Positions 50,127-58,994 of a DNA stretch of 64,000 bases are shown here, piece after piece. The position numbers and the translations under genes were made by a program. This DNA comes from Jiangella endophytica (GTDB lineage: Bacteria > Actinomycetota > Actinomycetes > Jiangellales > Jiangellaceae). A model generated the notes under the pieces. The model worked only from the letters and a program-made list of their open reading frames with translations, ran no database searches and was not told the origin of the DNA. The stretch covers positions 186,001-250,000 of the forward strand of contig NZ_QVAI01000008.1 of the NCBI RefSeq assembly GCF_003427025.1, written 5' to 3'. How positions within the stretch are numbered: the first letter of the stretch is position 1; the number at the start of each line of letters is the position of its first letter.

Positions 50127-50186
50127 CGTCCCCCTGATAGCTGCCACGTTCTTGGCTGCGCGGCTAAGAGAATGGGCAGCAGGGGA
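50127..50186 (+). repeat. Short hairpin of the repeat family with loop lost
   Basis: The same basal and middle stem as 23081-23207 (GTCCCCCTG, AGCTGCCA, GTTCTTGGC) closes here in only 60 nt; the inner arms and tip are missing, leaving a tight GCTGCG-CGGC turn. Confidence 0.7.
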
Positions 50187-50269
50187 CGGCGAACGGCACG
50201 AAGCCGGCATACGAGTGCACCGGCCACAGGAGTAGACCGAGCCGACGCACGTCGCGGAAGAGGCCGTTC

Positions 50270-50746
50270 TCACTCCACCTCGTTGCGGACCAGCGCGACG
50301 GCGGCGTCGACCCGGGCCTTGGTGTCGGGGTCGCGCAGGTCGATGCCGGAATCGACCGCGGCGGTCCAGACGATCTCGTCGGCCGGAGTGCGCCGGCCGG
50401 TGACGCGCACGCCGCGGCGGCCGTCGACGGCGACATGGCGGCTGATGACGACGCTCTGGGTGACCTGCTCGCGCACGACGTCGACCAGGCGGCGTGGCGA
50501 CTCCAGCGCCACCCGGTGCCGCACGCGGCGGCCGCGGTCGTCAGGCACCTCGGTGACGACCAGCAGCTCGGCGTCGCCGTCCCACGCGGCGGTCTCGACC
50601 TGCGTCCACTCGACGGCCGCGCCGCGCAGCAGCAGCCGGTGCGTGGTGGCGGCGACCTCGCCGTCGGGTCCGCCGGCGGTGGCGAGCACCCGCTCGCCCG
50701 CCGCGAGCCCGTCGATGGCAGGGGGACGTGGCCGGCGCAGCTTCAC
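50270..50746 (-). CDS. Conserved small protein of unknown function behind the sigma factor
   Basis: A 158-residue cytoplasmic protein, mostly beta then helix: GLAAGERVLATAGGPDGEVA, TTHRLLLRGAAVEWTQVETA, AAWDGDAELLVVTEVPDD, ending VDAAVALVRNEVE. The pattern of an ATTHRLLL strand followed by W-x-Q-V recalls PH-like domains in short actinobacterial proteins. It starts 14 bp after the sigma-factor stop on the same strand. Function unknown; GTG 50746 is the best start. Confidence 0.65.
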   Translation of the reverse strand: MKLRRPRPPAIDGLAAGERVLATAGGPDGEVAATTHRLLLRGAAVEWTQVETAAWDGDAELLVVTEVPDDRGRRVRHRVALESPRRLVDVVREQVTQSVVISRHVAVDGRRGVRVTGRRTPADEIVWTAAVDSGIDLRDPDTKARVDAAVALVRNEVE

Positions 50747-50760
50747 GCCCCCCAGCCTAG

Positions 50761-51840
50761 TCAGCCGAGGTAGTCGCGCAGCTCGCTGGCCCACTCGTTG
50801 CGCCGCAGCTTGGTCAGCGTGCGGTGCTCGATCTGCCGGACCCGTTCGCGGGTGACGCCGAACTCGCGGCCGACCTCCTCGAGCGTGCGGGTGCGGCCGT
50901 CGTGCAGGCCGTAGCGGAGCCGGACGACCGCCCGTTCGCGCTCGCTGAGGCCGTCGAGCACCTGCTCGACCTGGTCGCGCAGCAGCAGCTGGGCGACCAG
51001 CTCCTCGGGGCTCAGCTCGTCGGTGTCCTCGACGAAGTCGCCGAAGCTGTTGTCGGACGACTCGCCGACCGGCAGCTGCAGGCTGACCGGCTCCTCGGCG
51101 TACGAGAGCAGCTCGACGACGCGGTCGGCGGTCAGCGACGTGGCGGCGGCGAGCTCCTCGACGGTGGGGTCGCGGGCCTCCTGCTGCGCCATCGTGCGCA
51201 GCACCCGCAGGACGCGGTTGAGCTCGTCGACCACGTGCACCGGCAGCCGGATGGTGCGGCCCTGCTCGGCCAGGGCGCGGCTGATGGCCTGGCGGATCCA
51301 CCAGGTCGCGTAGGTGGAGAACTTGAACCCGCGCGCGTGGTCGAAGCGCTCGACGGCGCGAATGAGACCGACGTTGCCCTCCTGGACGAGGTCGAGCAGC
51401 GGCAGGCCGCGCCGGGTGTAGCGGCGGGCGATGGAGACGACGAGGCGCAGGTTGGCCTCGATGAGGCTGGCCTTGGCGCGCTGCCCGAGCCGCACCACCT
51501 CGAGCAACTCGTCGTGGTCGGGACCGGTGTCGCCGGCGGCCAGCCGTTCACCGGCCAGCAGCCCGGCCTCGATGGCGCGGGCCAGCTCGACCTCCTCGAG
51601 CCTGCTGAGCAGCGGGATGCGGCCGATCTCGCGCAGGTAGCGGCGCGTGAGGTCGGTGCCGTTGCCGGACCCTGGATCGGATGTCCGGGGCACCGGCGCG
51701 GCCGGCGGATCGTCGTCGTCGACGACCGCCGTGGACACAGCGTCGCCCTGCGTACTGCCTTCGGAAAGATCACCCTCCAGCCGCCCACGCTGGGACGGCA
51801 GCGCGCGACCCTCCGCCCTCGATCGGATCACCGGCACCAC
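50761..51840 (-). CDS. Sigma-70 family factor, RpoD/HrdB-like group 2
   Basis: 359 residues. Region 1.2 [20 protein letters not shown], region 2 [20 protein letters not shown] and [20 protein letters not shown], region 3 [15 protein letters not shown], region 4 [20 protein letters not shown]. All RpoD parts are there but region 1.1 is short and acidic, so it is more like a non-essential group 2 factor (HrdA/C/D or MysB type) than the main factor. The exact start is unsure: GTG 51840 gives the longest product, GTG 51738 ([10 protein letters not shown]) another. Confidence 0.88.
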   Translation of the reverse strand: MVPVIRSRAEGRALPSQRGRLEGDLSEGSTQGDAVSTAVVDDDDPPAAPVPRTSDPGSGNGTDLTRRYLREIGRIPLLSRLEEVELARAIEAGLLAGERLAAGDTGPDHDELLEVVRLGQRAKASLIEANLRLVVSIARRYTRRGLPLLDLVQEGNVGLIRAVERFDHARGFKFSTYATWWIRQAISRALAEQGRTIRLPVHVVDELNRVLRVLRTMAQQEARDPTVEELAAATSLTADRVVELLSYAEEPVSLQLPVGESSDNSFGDFVEDTDELSPEELVAQLLLRDQVEQVLDGLSERERAVVRLRYGLHDGRTRTLEEVGREFGVTRERVRQIEHRTLTKLRRNEWASELRDYLG

Positions 51841-51923
51841 CTCGGTCCCCCAAGTGTGCCCCGTCGAGGTGCCCGGGAGCTACCCTTCCGGCCGAATCGA
51901 AGATCATCGTCATCTGGACGAAA

Positions 51924-51959
51924 CAGGGCGGCGGCCCGCCTCAGCGTGCCGCCGCCCTG
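51924..51959 (-). terminator. Terminator of the long minus-strand Ebo-type operon
   Basis: CAGGGCGGCGGC (51924-51935) and its perfect complement (51948-51959) form a 12-bp stem, 12-nt loop, 17 nt past the stop at 51976; TTTCG follows on the minus strand. Confidence 0.8.
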
Positions 51960-51975
51960 GTCGAACGTCCTGGTC

Positions 51976-52932
51976 TCAGCGCATGCGCAGCTCGGTAAGG
52001 TACCGGTAGCCGACCTCCGCCGTCTGCAGCGGGGTGACGTCCGGGCTGTCGTTCTCGACGATGTACTCCAGCACGCGGTGCGCGCGGAAGATCTTCGCGA
52101 AATCGATGTGCCCGGTGCCGAGGTCGGCCATGTCGCCGCCGTCGAGGTGCCGGTCCTTGACGTGGTACTGCAGCGTCCGCTGCGGCGCGGCGTCGATGAC
52201 GTCGATGGCGAACTCCTCCGCCTTCGCGACCGGGACGCCGGTGTTGATGCCGCCGGTGACCGCCCAGTAGAGGTCGACCTCGAGGTGCACCAGCTTCGGG
52301 TCCAGCTCCGACGTCAGCACCTCCCACGGGGTCACGCCGCCGCCGAGGTCGGTGGTGAACTCGTGCGCGTGGTTGTGGTAGCCGTAGCGCAGCCCGTACC
52401 GGCGGGCCAGCCGGGCCTCCTCGTTCATCTGCTCGGCCCACAGCTGCCAGTCGGACAGGCTGTCCGAGGCGAGGTACGGGACGACGATGAAGCGCTGCCC
52501 CAGCGTGGCGGCGTTCTCCAGCTTCGCCTCCAGCGACGCGCGATCGGGGCTGATGCCGTCGTGGCTGGACGTGCAGGAGATGCCGATCTCGTCGTAGAAG
52601 TCACGCAGCTGCTCGGCCGTGCGGCCGAAGTACCCGAGTGCCTGCTCGACCTTCGTGTAGCCGTAGTCGGCGATCGAGCTCAGCGTCGCGTCGTAGAGGG
52701 CGCCCGGCGCGAGCGCGTCGCGCACCGTCCACAACTGGATGCTGATGGCGCCGCGCGGGACGATCTTGCGGCCGGTCGGCTTGGCCCCGGCCGACGCGGG
52801 CACCGCAGCGCCGACGCCGGCGAGCACGCCGCCGGCGGCCGCGGCCGCGCCCAGCAGGAAGGTGCGCCGGCCCAGCCCGCGGCGGGCCAGCGACTCGTCC
52901 AGGGCGCGATCGCCGTCGTATCCGTAACACAT
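51976..52932 (-). CDS. Tat-exported TIM-barrel sugar isomerase/epimerase
   Basis: 318 residues with a Tat signal (RRGLGRRTFLLGAAAAAGG, residues ~17-48) then a xylose-isomerase-like TIM barrel: ISIQLWTVRDALA, GYHNHAHEF (metal site), HLEVDLYWAVTGG and YHVKDR. Enzymes of this type isomerise or epimerise sugars, inositols or keto-glycosides. The Tat signal places this one outside the membrane, already folded with metal. Last gene of the operon, 34 bp behind the next isomerase. Confidence 0.88.
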   Translation of the reverse strand: MCYGYDGDRALDESLARRGLGRRTFLLGAAAAAGGVLAGVGAAVPASAGAKPTGRKIVPRGAISIQLWTVRDALAPGALYDATLSSIADYGYTKVEQALGYFGRTAEQLRDFYDEIGISCTSSHDGISPDRASLEAKLENAATLGQRFIVVPYLASDSLSDWQLWAEQMNEEARLARRYGLRYGYHNHAHEFTTDLGGGVTPWEVLTSELDPKLVHLEVDLYWAVTGGINTGVPVAKAEEFAIDVIDAAPQRTLQYHVKDRHLDGGDMADLGTGHIDFAKIFRAHRVLEYIVENDSPDVTPLQTAEVGYRYLTELRMR

Positions 52933-52966
52933 CGTCGTGCTCCTTTCGGGGTGGTGCTGCGGAGGT

Positions 52967-53974
52967 CTAGTCGGTGGAGCTGAACGCGGCGTCGAAGGCC
53001 GCGGCGGGCGCGTCGAACAGGTTCGACCGCACGAACTCCAGCGCTTCCGGGGCGCCGCGCAGCCGGTCCATGCCGGCGTCCTCCCACTCGACGGAGATGG
53101 GGCCCTCGTAGCCGATCGCGTTGAGCATGCGGAACGACTGCTCCCACGGCACGTCTCCGTGGCCGGTGGACACGAAGTCCCAGCCGCGCCGCGGGTCGGC
53201 CCATGGCAGGTGCGAGCTGAGCCGGCCGTTGCGGCCGTTGCCGAGCTGCTTCTTCGTGTCCTTGCAGTCGACGTGGTAGATGCGGTCGCGGAAGTCCCAC
53301 AGGAACGCCACCGGGTCGAGGTCCTGCCACACCATGTGGCTGGGGTCCCAGTTGAGGCCGAAGGCCTCGCGGTGCCCGATCGCCTCCAGCGTCTGCACGG
53401 TCGTCCAGTAGTCGTAGGCGATCTCGGACGGGTGCACTTCGTGCGCGAACCGCACGCCGACCTCGTCGTACACGTCGAGGATCGGGTTCCAGCGGTCGGC
53501 GAAGTCGCGGTAGCCGGCCGCGATCATGTCGTCCGACGCCGGCGGGAACATCGCGACGTACTTCCAGATCGCCGAGCCGGTGAAGCCGACGACGGTGTCG
53601 ACGCCCAGCCGGGCCGCCGCGCGCGCCGTCACCTTCATCTCCTCGGCGGCGCGCCGGCGGACGCCCTCGGGCTCGCCGTCGCCCCAGATGCGGTCCGGCA
53701 GGATCGCCCGGTGCCGCTGGTCGATCGGGTCGTCGCAGACCGCCTGCCCCTTGAGGTGGTTGGAGATCGTCCAGACCTTGAGGCCGTTCTTCTCCAGGAT
53801 GTCCAGCCGCGACTTCACGTAGGCGTCGTCCTCGGCGGCGCGCCACACGTCCAGATGATCGCCCCAGCAGGCGATCTCGAGGCCGTCGTAGCCCCATTCG
53901 CCGGCCAGCCGGGCGACCTCCTCGAACGGCAGGTCGGCCCACTGCCCGGTGAAGAGGGTGATCGGTCGTGCCAT
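52967..53974 (-). CDS. Cytoplasmic TIM-barrel sugar phosphate isomerase/epimerase
   Basis: 335 residues of the AP-endonuclease-family-2/xylose-isomerase-like barrel: [64 protein letters not shown] and SVEWED carry the usual Glu/His/Asp metal ligands. Relatives act on inositols and keto-sugars. AAGGAG 6 nt upstream supports ATG 53974. It follows the EboF-like gene by 35 bp. Confidence 0.9.
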   Translation of the reverse strand: MARPITLFTGQWADLPFEEVARLAGEWGYDGLEIACWGDHLDVWRAAEDDAYVKSRLDILEKNGLKVWTISNHLKGQAVCDDPIDQRHRAILPDRIWGDGEPEGVRRRAAEEMKVTARAAARLGVDTVVGFTGSAIWKYVAMFPPASDDMIAAGYRDFADRWNPILDVYDEVGVRFAHEVHPSEIAYDYWTTVQTLEAIGHREAFGLNWDPSHMVWQDLDPVAFLWDFRDRIYHVDCKDTKKQLGNGRNGRLSSHLPWADPRRGWDFVSTGHGDVPWEQSFRMLNAIGYEGPISVEWEDAGMDRLRGAPEALEFVRSNLFDAPAAAFDAAFSSTD

Positions 53975-54009
53975 GGTGTCTCCTTCGTGCCTCGGTGCGT
54001 TGCGCTCTG

Positions 54010-55392
54010 TCAGTTGCGTGCGGGCGTGCTGAGCCCGGCGAGTTCGAGCATCAGGTCGCGGACGTCGGTGGCGGCCAGCTGGTCGCGGGCCGTCGACGGG
54101 TCGCTGCACAGCAGCACCGGCCCGTCGGCGGGGTCGTCGGGCAGCCGGCCGTGCGTGCCGCGGACCCACTGCCCGTCCAGCGGCACGACGTTCATCGCGT
54201 AGCGCAGGCCCAGCTTCTTCTTCGCCAGGTTGGCGCCCGCGCGCAGCTTGACCCGGGGGTCGGCCGGGTCGAGGAACAGCTCGGCGGGGTCGTAGCCGGG
54301 CTTGCGGTGGATCTCGACGCCGCGGGCGAAGTCGGGCGCGCGGTCGTCGTGCAGCCAGTAGTAGTAGGTGAACCAGGCGCCGAGGTCGGCGACCAGCACC
54401 AGCTCGCCGGAGCGCTCGTGGTCCAGACCGAACTCGCGCTGCGCGGCCTTGTCGAGGACGAGGTCGACCCCGGGCAGCGCCTCGCACTGTGCGCGGACGG
54501 CGTCGAGGTCACCCGGATCGCGGACGTAGACGTGCGCCACCTGGTGATCGGCGACGGCGAACGCCCGCGAGGCCCACGGGTCGAGGTACTCCATGCCTGC
54601 CTGCGTGTACACGTCCAGCAGCCCGGCCTGCCGCAGCGCCCGGTTGACGTGGACGGGGCGGCTGGCCGGGCCGATCCCGTACTCGCTGAGTGCGACGACG
54701 GTGACGCCCTGGTCGCGGGCGTCGATGAGCAGCGGCGCCAGGACGCGGTCGACGTCGCGGGCCGCGGCGACGGCCTGCGGGCTGTGCGGCCCGAAGCGCT
54801 GCAGGTCGTAGTCGAGGTGCGGGACGTAGGCCAGTGTGAGATCGGCCTGCGGCATCAGCCGCCGCGCCGCCTGGACGATCCACTCACTGGACCTGATCGA
54901 CGCCGTCGGGCCCCAGTACTGGAACAGCGGGAACTCCCCCAGCGACCGGGTCAGCTCGTCGTGCAGCGCCGGCGGCCGGGTGTAGCAGTCCGGCGACTTG
55001 CGGCCGTCGGCGTGGTAGATCGGCCGCGGCGTCACCGTCCAGTCGGTGTCGGCGCCCATCGCGTACCACCAGCACACGTTCGCGACGGTGTACCCGGGGC
55101 GCGCCTGCCGGGCGAGGTCCCAGACCTTCTCGCCCTGCACGAGCCGGTTGTGCTGGCGCCACAGGAAGATCTCGCCGAGGTCGCGGAAATACCAGCCGTT
55201 CCCGACGATGCCGTGGTCACGCGGCATCGCGCCGGTGAGGAACGTCGACTGGACCGAGCAGGTCACGGCCGGCAGCACCGTCCCCAGGGCGGCCTGCCAG
55301 CCGTCGCCGGCGAGCGCCCGCAGGTTCGGGGTGTGCTCCAGCAACCGCGGCGTCAGGCCGACGACATCGAGCACCAGCAGCTTGTTGGTCAC
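54010..55392 (-). CDS. Alkaline phosphatase-superfamily protein, EboF-like
   Basis: 460 residues of the type I phosphodiesterase/nucleotide pyrophosphatase family. The start [20 protein letters not shown] holds the first metal Asp; [20 protein letters not shown] carries the nucleophile Thr/Ser region; [16 protein letters not shown] carries Asp and His ligands; [18 protein letters not shown] carries the last. No signal peptide. GTG 55392 overlaps the EboE stop by 4 nt. Position and family match EboF of ebo clusters. It would cleave a phosphate ester or diester of the pathway intermediate. Confidence 0.8.
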   Translation of the reverse strand: MTNKLLVLDVVGLTPRLLEHTPNLRALAGDGWQAALGTVLPAVTCSVQSTFLTGAMPRDHGIVGNGWYFRDLGEIFLWRQHNRLVQGEKVWDLARQARPGYTVANVCWWYAMGADTDWTVTPRPIYHADGRKSPDCYTRPPALHDELTRSLGEFPLFQYWGPTASIRSSEWIVQAARRLMPQADLTLAYVPHLDYDLQRFGPHSPQAVAAARDVDRVLAPLLIDARDQGVTVVALSEYGIGPASRPVHVNRALRQAGLLDVYTQAGMEYLDPWASRAFAVADHQVAHVYVRDPGDLDAVRAQCEALPGVDLVLDKAAQREFGLDHERSGELVLVADLGAWFTYYYWLHDDRAPDFARGVEIHRKPGYDPAELFLDPADPRVKLRAGANLAKKKLGLRYAMNVVPLDGQWVRGTHGRLPDDPADGPVLLCSDPSTARDQLAATDVRDLMLELAGLSTPARN

Positions 55393-56564
55393 GAAATCTC
55401 CTCCATACCGATCTCCGCCATCCGGTCCGCGACCCAGCGCAGCTCCGCCGCCAGCCCGGCCACCAGCCCGTCCGGGCCGTCCGGCCGGCGCCCCACGGGC
55501 AGCACCGACCAGGTGTACGTCTCGACCTCCACGTGGTCGGTCACCGCCCGTTCGCCGCCGAACAGCCCGCGCAGGGTCGCCGCCAGGTGGTCCTGGGTGG
55601 CGGCCAGCGGCGGCTCCGGCTGCTCGTGCACGGGCACGTGGAAGTGCACCCGCCACGGCCCGTCGTCCGGGAACGCCGCCGACGACAGCGCCGCCGGCAG
55701 GTCGTCGGCGCCGACGATCTGGCCGCGGACGCGGGCGCGGGTCTGATGCAGGAAGCGGTCCTCGGCGTAAGCGGCCAGCGCCTTGCGGGCGGCCGGGTCG
55801 GCCGGATCGGCGACCTCGAGCGCCGCCGACGCCTGCGTCTTGACGACGGGCAGCCCGGCGTCCGCGAGCGTCGCCAGCGCGTCGGCCGGCTCCTCGAACT
55901 GCGTCGCCAGGTGGCAGGCGTCCAGGCAGATCCCGATGCGCTCGGTGTCGACGGCGTCCAGCTGGGCCGCCGCGCCGTCGACGGTCTCGACCACGCAGCC
56001 CGGTTCCGGCTCCAGCGCGACCCGGACCGTCCGCCCGGTGTCGGCCTCGACCTTGGCCAGCCCGTCGGCCAGCTGCGCCAGCCGGTCCGCCGCGAGCCCG
56101 CGCCGGGCGTCGTCCCAGGGGGTGCGCCAGGCCAGCGGCAGGCTCGACACGCTGCCGCGGACCGCGTCGTCGGGCAGCAGCGCCGCCAGCACGCGGGCGC
56201 AGTCGAGCGTGTAGGCCAGCCGCTGCGAGGTCAGCCAGTCCGGGTGATAGACGGCCAGCTTGACCTGCGGGTCGTGGAAGCCCTGGTACGGGAACGCGTT
56301 GAGCGTCACCACCTCCAGGCCGCCGGCGGCCAGCGTCGTGCGCAGGCGGTCCAGGTCGGCGCGGCCGGCCTCGGAGGCCAGCCGCGCCACGACCGGGGCG
56401 GGCAGCCACAGGCCCAGCCCGAGCCGCGACGCCCCGAGCCGAGACCGCACGCCGGCGCCGTAGCGCGTCACCTGGTCCAGTAGCGCCTCGACGTCCTCGG
56501 TCGGGTGGACGTTCGTGCAGTACGCGAGGTGGACGACGGTGCCGTCGCGGTGCCGGAACCGCAT
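55389..56564 (-). CDS. EboE-like TIM-barrel metabolite-traffic protein
   Basis: 391 residues. It opens with VHLAYCTNVHPTEDVEALLD, the pattern I associate with EboE. The barrel shows LNAFPYQGFHD, VALEPEPGCVVET (Glu185) and GICLDACHLATQFE (Asp215, His218), the xylose-isomerase-like metal site. GGAGG for this gene lies inside the end of the EboB gene, 2 bp away. Its substrate is unknown in every organism studied. Confidence 0.85.
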   Translation of the reverse strand: MRFRHRDGTVVHLAYCTNVHPTEDVEALLDQVTRYGAGVRSRLGASRLGLGLWLPAPVVARLASEAGRADLDRLRTTLAAGGLEVVTLNAFPYQGFHDPQVKLAVYHPDWLTSQRLAYTLDCARVLAALLPDDAVRGSVSSLPLAWRTPWDDARRGLAADRLAQLADGLAKVEADTGRTVRVALEPEPGCVVETVDGAAAQLDAVDTERIGICLDACHLATQFEEPADALATLADAGLPVVKTQASAALEVADPADPAARKALAAYAEDRFLHQTRARVRGQIVGADDLPAALSSAAFPDDGPWRVHFHVPVHEQPEPPLAATQDHLAATLRGLFGGERAVTDHVEVETYTWSVLPVGRRPDGPDGLVAGLAAELRWVADRMAEIGMEEIS

Positions 56565-56566
56565 GC

Positions 56567-57448
56567 TCAGGCCTCCGCGTCGGGTCGCTGCCCGCGCAGG
56601 ATCGAGTTGCCCTCGAACGTGGCCGTGCGCCCGCCCGTCCCGGCGAGGTCGACCTCGTCCAGCAGCAGCCGCCCGCTCTGCCCGTAGAACGCGACCGGGT
56701 TCTGCCAGAGCACCCGGTCGACGTCCTCGGCGGTGAACTCCTCGGCGAGCATCGCCCGGCCGGTCTTCACCGTCTTGAGCGGGTCGCTGTGACCCCAGTC
56801 GGCGGCGGAGTTGACGATCATGCGGTCCAGCCCGCGGTCGGCGAGGATGCGCACCATCCGGTGCTCGTCCATCTTGGTGTCCGGATAGATCGAGAACCCC
56901 ATCCAGCAGCCGGAGTCGGCGACCATGCCGACCGTGGTCTCGTTCAGGTGGTCGACCAGCACCCGCTCGGGCGGCAGCCCGCTGGCCGCGACCAGCTCCA
57001 GCGTGCGCCGGGTACCGGCCGCCTTGTCGCGGTGCGGCGTGTGCACGAGCACCGGCAGGTCGTGCTCGCCGGCCAGCTCCAGCTGCCGGACGAACACCTT
57101 CTCCTCATCGTCGGTCATCGAGTCGAAGCCCAGCTCGCCGACCGCGACGACGCCGTCCTTGGCGAGGTAGCGCGGCAGCACCTCGAGGACGCCGTGGCAG
57201 CGCGGGTCGTTGGCCTCCTTCGGGTTCAGCGCGATCGTGCAGTGATGCCGGATGCCGAACTGCGCGGCCCGGAACCGCTCCCAGCCGACCAGCGCGTCGA
57301 AGTAGTCGACGAACGAGCCGACGTTGGTGCGCGGCTGACCCAGCCAGAACGCCGGCTCGGTGATCGCCCGCACGCCGGCGGCGTACATGCGCTGGTAGTC
57401 GTCGGTGGTGCGCGAGGTCATGTGGATGTGGGGGTCGAAGATGCGCAT
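56567..57448 (-). CDS. TatD-like metal hydrolase, EboB-like
   Basis: 293 residues of the TatD hydrolase family. Metal ligands: DPHIH (His7, His9), VGELGFD (Glu105), VLVHTPH (His136), VLVDHLNE (His167) and NSAADWG (Asp217). The protein is the size of EboB rather than DNase-type TatD. GGAGGACTGACG leads into ATG 57448, and the upstream EboA stop is 2 nt away. Confidence 0.85.
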   Translation of the reverse strand: MRIFDPHIHMTSRTTDDYQRMYAAGVRAITEPAFWLGQPRTNVGSFVDYFDALVGWERFRAAQFGIRHHCTIALNPKEANDPRCHGVLEVLPRYLAKDGVVAVGELGFDSMTDDEEKVFVRQLELAGEHDLPVLVHTPHRDKAAGTRRTLELVAASGLPPERVLVDHLNETTVGMVADSGCWMGFSIYPDTKMDEHRMVRILADRGLDRMIVNSAADWGHSDPLKTVKTGRAMLAEEFTAEDVDRVLWQNPVAFYGQSGRLLLDEVDLAGTGGRTATFEGNSILRGQRPDAEA

Positions 57449-57450
57449 CG

Positions 57451-58116
57451 TCAGTCCTCCTGGGCGGGGACGGGGAAGCGGCCGGCCACCGCTTCCGGGT
57501 GGCGGCCGAGGATGCGCCAGGCGTCGCTGGGCACCGACCGTCCCGCGGCCACCCGCTCGTTGCCGTAGTCGGCGACCATGCGGGCCAGCTCCTCGTCGCC
57601 GCGTGCGTCGAGGTCGGCGACGGCGTCCAGCGGCACGCCGACGAACAGGCACTTCAGCACGCCCTGCCGCCAGGCCGCGGCGTCCAGGTGCCGCGCGGCG
57701 TACGGCCCCAGCGCGGCGGCCACCAGCCGGACGTCGTTCGTGCGCAGCGCGTCGGCCACCAGCGGCAGCCCGGCGTCGCCGAGGTCCAGCGCCGGCAGCG
57801 CCCGCAGCACCGCCCGTTTCTCGTCGGCGTCGCCGTAGCGGTACAGCTGGCCGACCTCTTCCACCAGCGCGGCCCGCTCCAGCCGGGCGGCGGCGGCTAC
57901 CAGCAGCGCCGCCCGGGCCTCGTCCTCCAGGCGCGGGCTGCGCAGGCCGTCCGGGTCGGCCGGGTTGGACGGCCCGCGGGCCACCCGCCGCCCGACCGCC
58001 GGGAACAGCACCGAGATCCGCCGAGGGTCGCTCTCGACCTCCGCCAGCAGTGCGGCCAGCCGGCCTCGGGCATCGTCGTCGAGGTGCGGGGCCGTAGGTT
58101 CGATCGTCGCGCTCAT
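57451..58116 (-). CDS. EboA-domain protein
   Basis: 221 residues, almost entirely helical. Marks are SVLFPAVGRRVARGP, EVGQLYRYGDADEKRAVLRA, LVADALRTNDVRLVAAALGPY and GVLKCLFVGVPLDAVADLDA, which match the EboA-domain proteins of ebo clusters; no activity is known for the family. ATG 58116 overlaps the stop of the isomerase (TGATG) and follows GAGGAGG by 7 nt. Confidence 0.85.
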   Translation of the reverse strand: MSATIEPTAPHLDDDARGRLAALLAEVESDPRRISVLFPAVGRRVARGPSNPADPDGLRSPRLEDEARAALLVAAAARLERAALVEEVGQLYRYGDADEKRAVLRALPALDLGDAGLPLVADALRTNDVRLVAAALGPYAARHLDAAAWRQGVLKCLFVGVPLDAVADLDARGDEELARMVADYGNERVAAGRSVPSDAWRILGRHPEAVAGRFPVPAQED

Positions 58117-58994
58117 CACGTTGCCTCCTCTCCCCCGTGTCCCGAACGTGCGGCGAGAGCCTGCGCCTCGGCCGCCCGCAGTGCCTCCAGTGAGCGGCGC
58201 GCGACAGCGGGCGCGGCGTGCCCGTGCCGCGGCAGCTCGACGGCGGCCAGGCCGCCATAGCCGACGTCGAGCAGCGCGCCGAGCGCCGCCGGCAGGTCGA
58301 CCTCGCCCTCGCCGAACTCCAGGTGCTCGTGCACGCCCTCGACCATGTCGTCGACCTGCACGTTCGCCAGCAGCTGCCCGGCCTGGTGGACGCAGTCGGC
58401 GACGGTGCCCGCCTCGTTCGCGACGACGTGGCCGATGTCCAGCGTCACCCGCAGTCCTTCCGGGTCACCGAGCCGTTTGCGCAGCTCCAGCACCCCGGCG
58501 ACGGTGTCGACGAACATCCCCGGCTCCGGCTCGAACGCGCAGACCATGCCCCGCCGGTCGGCCTCCTCCAGCACCGCCGCGACGCCGGACGTCAGCCGCC
58601 GCCAGCCCTCGTCGGCGCTCACCCCGCCGGGCAGCGTGCCGGACCAGAACGACACCGCCTCGGCGCCCAGTTCGGCGCCGATGCGAACCGCCCGGCACAG
58701 CAGGTCGACCCGGCGCTCCCGCCCGGCGTCGGACACCAGGTTCGGCTCGTGCTTGCGCCACGGGTCCAGCACGTACCGCGCGCCGGTCTCGATGACGACG
58801 GCGAGGTCCAGCTCGGCCAGCCGCTGCCCGGCCGCGACCGTCCGCGCGGACAGGTTCGGCGCGAACGGATCCAGGTGCGGGTGGTCGACGGTCAGCGCGA
58901 CGCCGTCGTAGCCGAGCCCGGCGATGACGGCGAGGGCGTCGTCGAGCCGGTGGCTGCCGAACCCGTTGGTTCCGTACCCGAACCGCAGGCTCAT
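58116..58994 (-). CDS. TIM-barrel sugar isomerase/epimerase of the Ebo-type operon
   Basis: 292 residues. Xylose-isomerase-like barrel: GYGTNGFGSHRLDDALAVIA, GYDGVALTVDHPHLD, CAFEPEPGMFVDTVAG, VTLDIGHVVANEAG, NVQVDDMVEGVHEHLEFGEG and LAAVELPRHGH give Glu, Asp, His and Glu metal ligands. It overlaps the prenyltransferase gene by 4 nt and the EboA gene by 1 nt. With two more isomerases downstream, the operon has three enzymes of this superfamily besides EboE. Confidence 0.9.
   Translation of the reverse strand: MSLRFGYGTNGFGSHRLDDALAVIAGLGYDGVALTVDHPHLDPFAPNLSARTVAAGQRLAELDLAVVIETGARYVLDPWRKHEPNLVSDAGRERRVDLLCRAVRIGAELGAEAVSFWSGTLPGGVSADEGWRRLTSGVAAVLEEADRRGMVCAFEPEPGMFVDTVAGVLELRKRLGDPEGLRVTLDIGHVVANEAGTVADCVHQAGQLLANVQVDDMVEGVHEHLEFGEGEVDLPAALGALLDVGYGGLAAVELPRHGHAAPAVARRSLEALRAAEAQALAARSGHGGEEAT

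Larger units (their letters stand above)
49810..50205 (+). repeat. Third, shortened copy of the non-coding repeat family
   Basis: Shares with the two long copies the GTGTGGTGTCCAC entry, the 59-nt core (49844-49902), a fragment of the inner palindrome (GTTGATGATCAT, about 49929-49940), the CCAGACTCG...GTCCCCCTGATAGCTG passage and the GGCGAACGGCACGAA tail. It lacks the G-rich array and most of the long hairpin loop. It occupies almost all of the 553-bp gap between the protease and the next gene. Confidence 0.8.
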
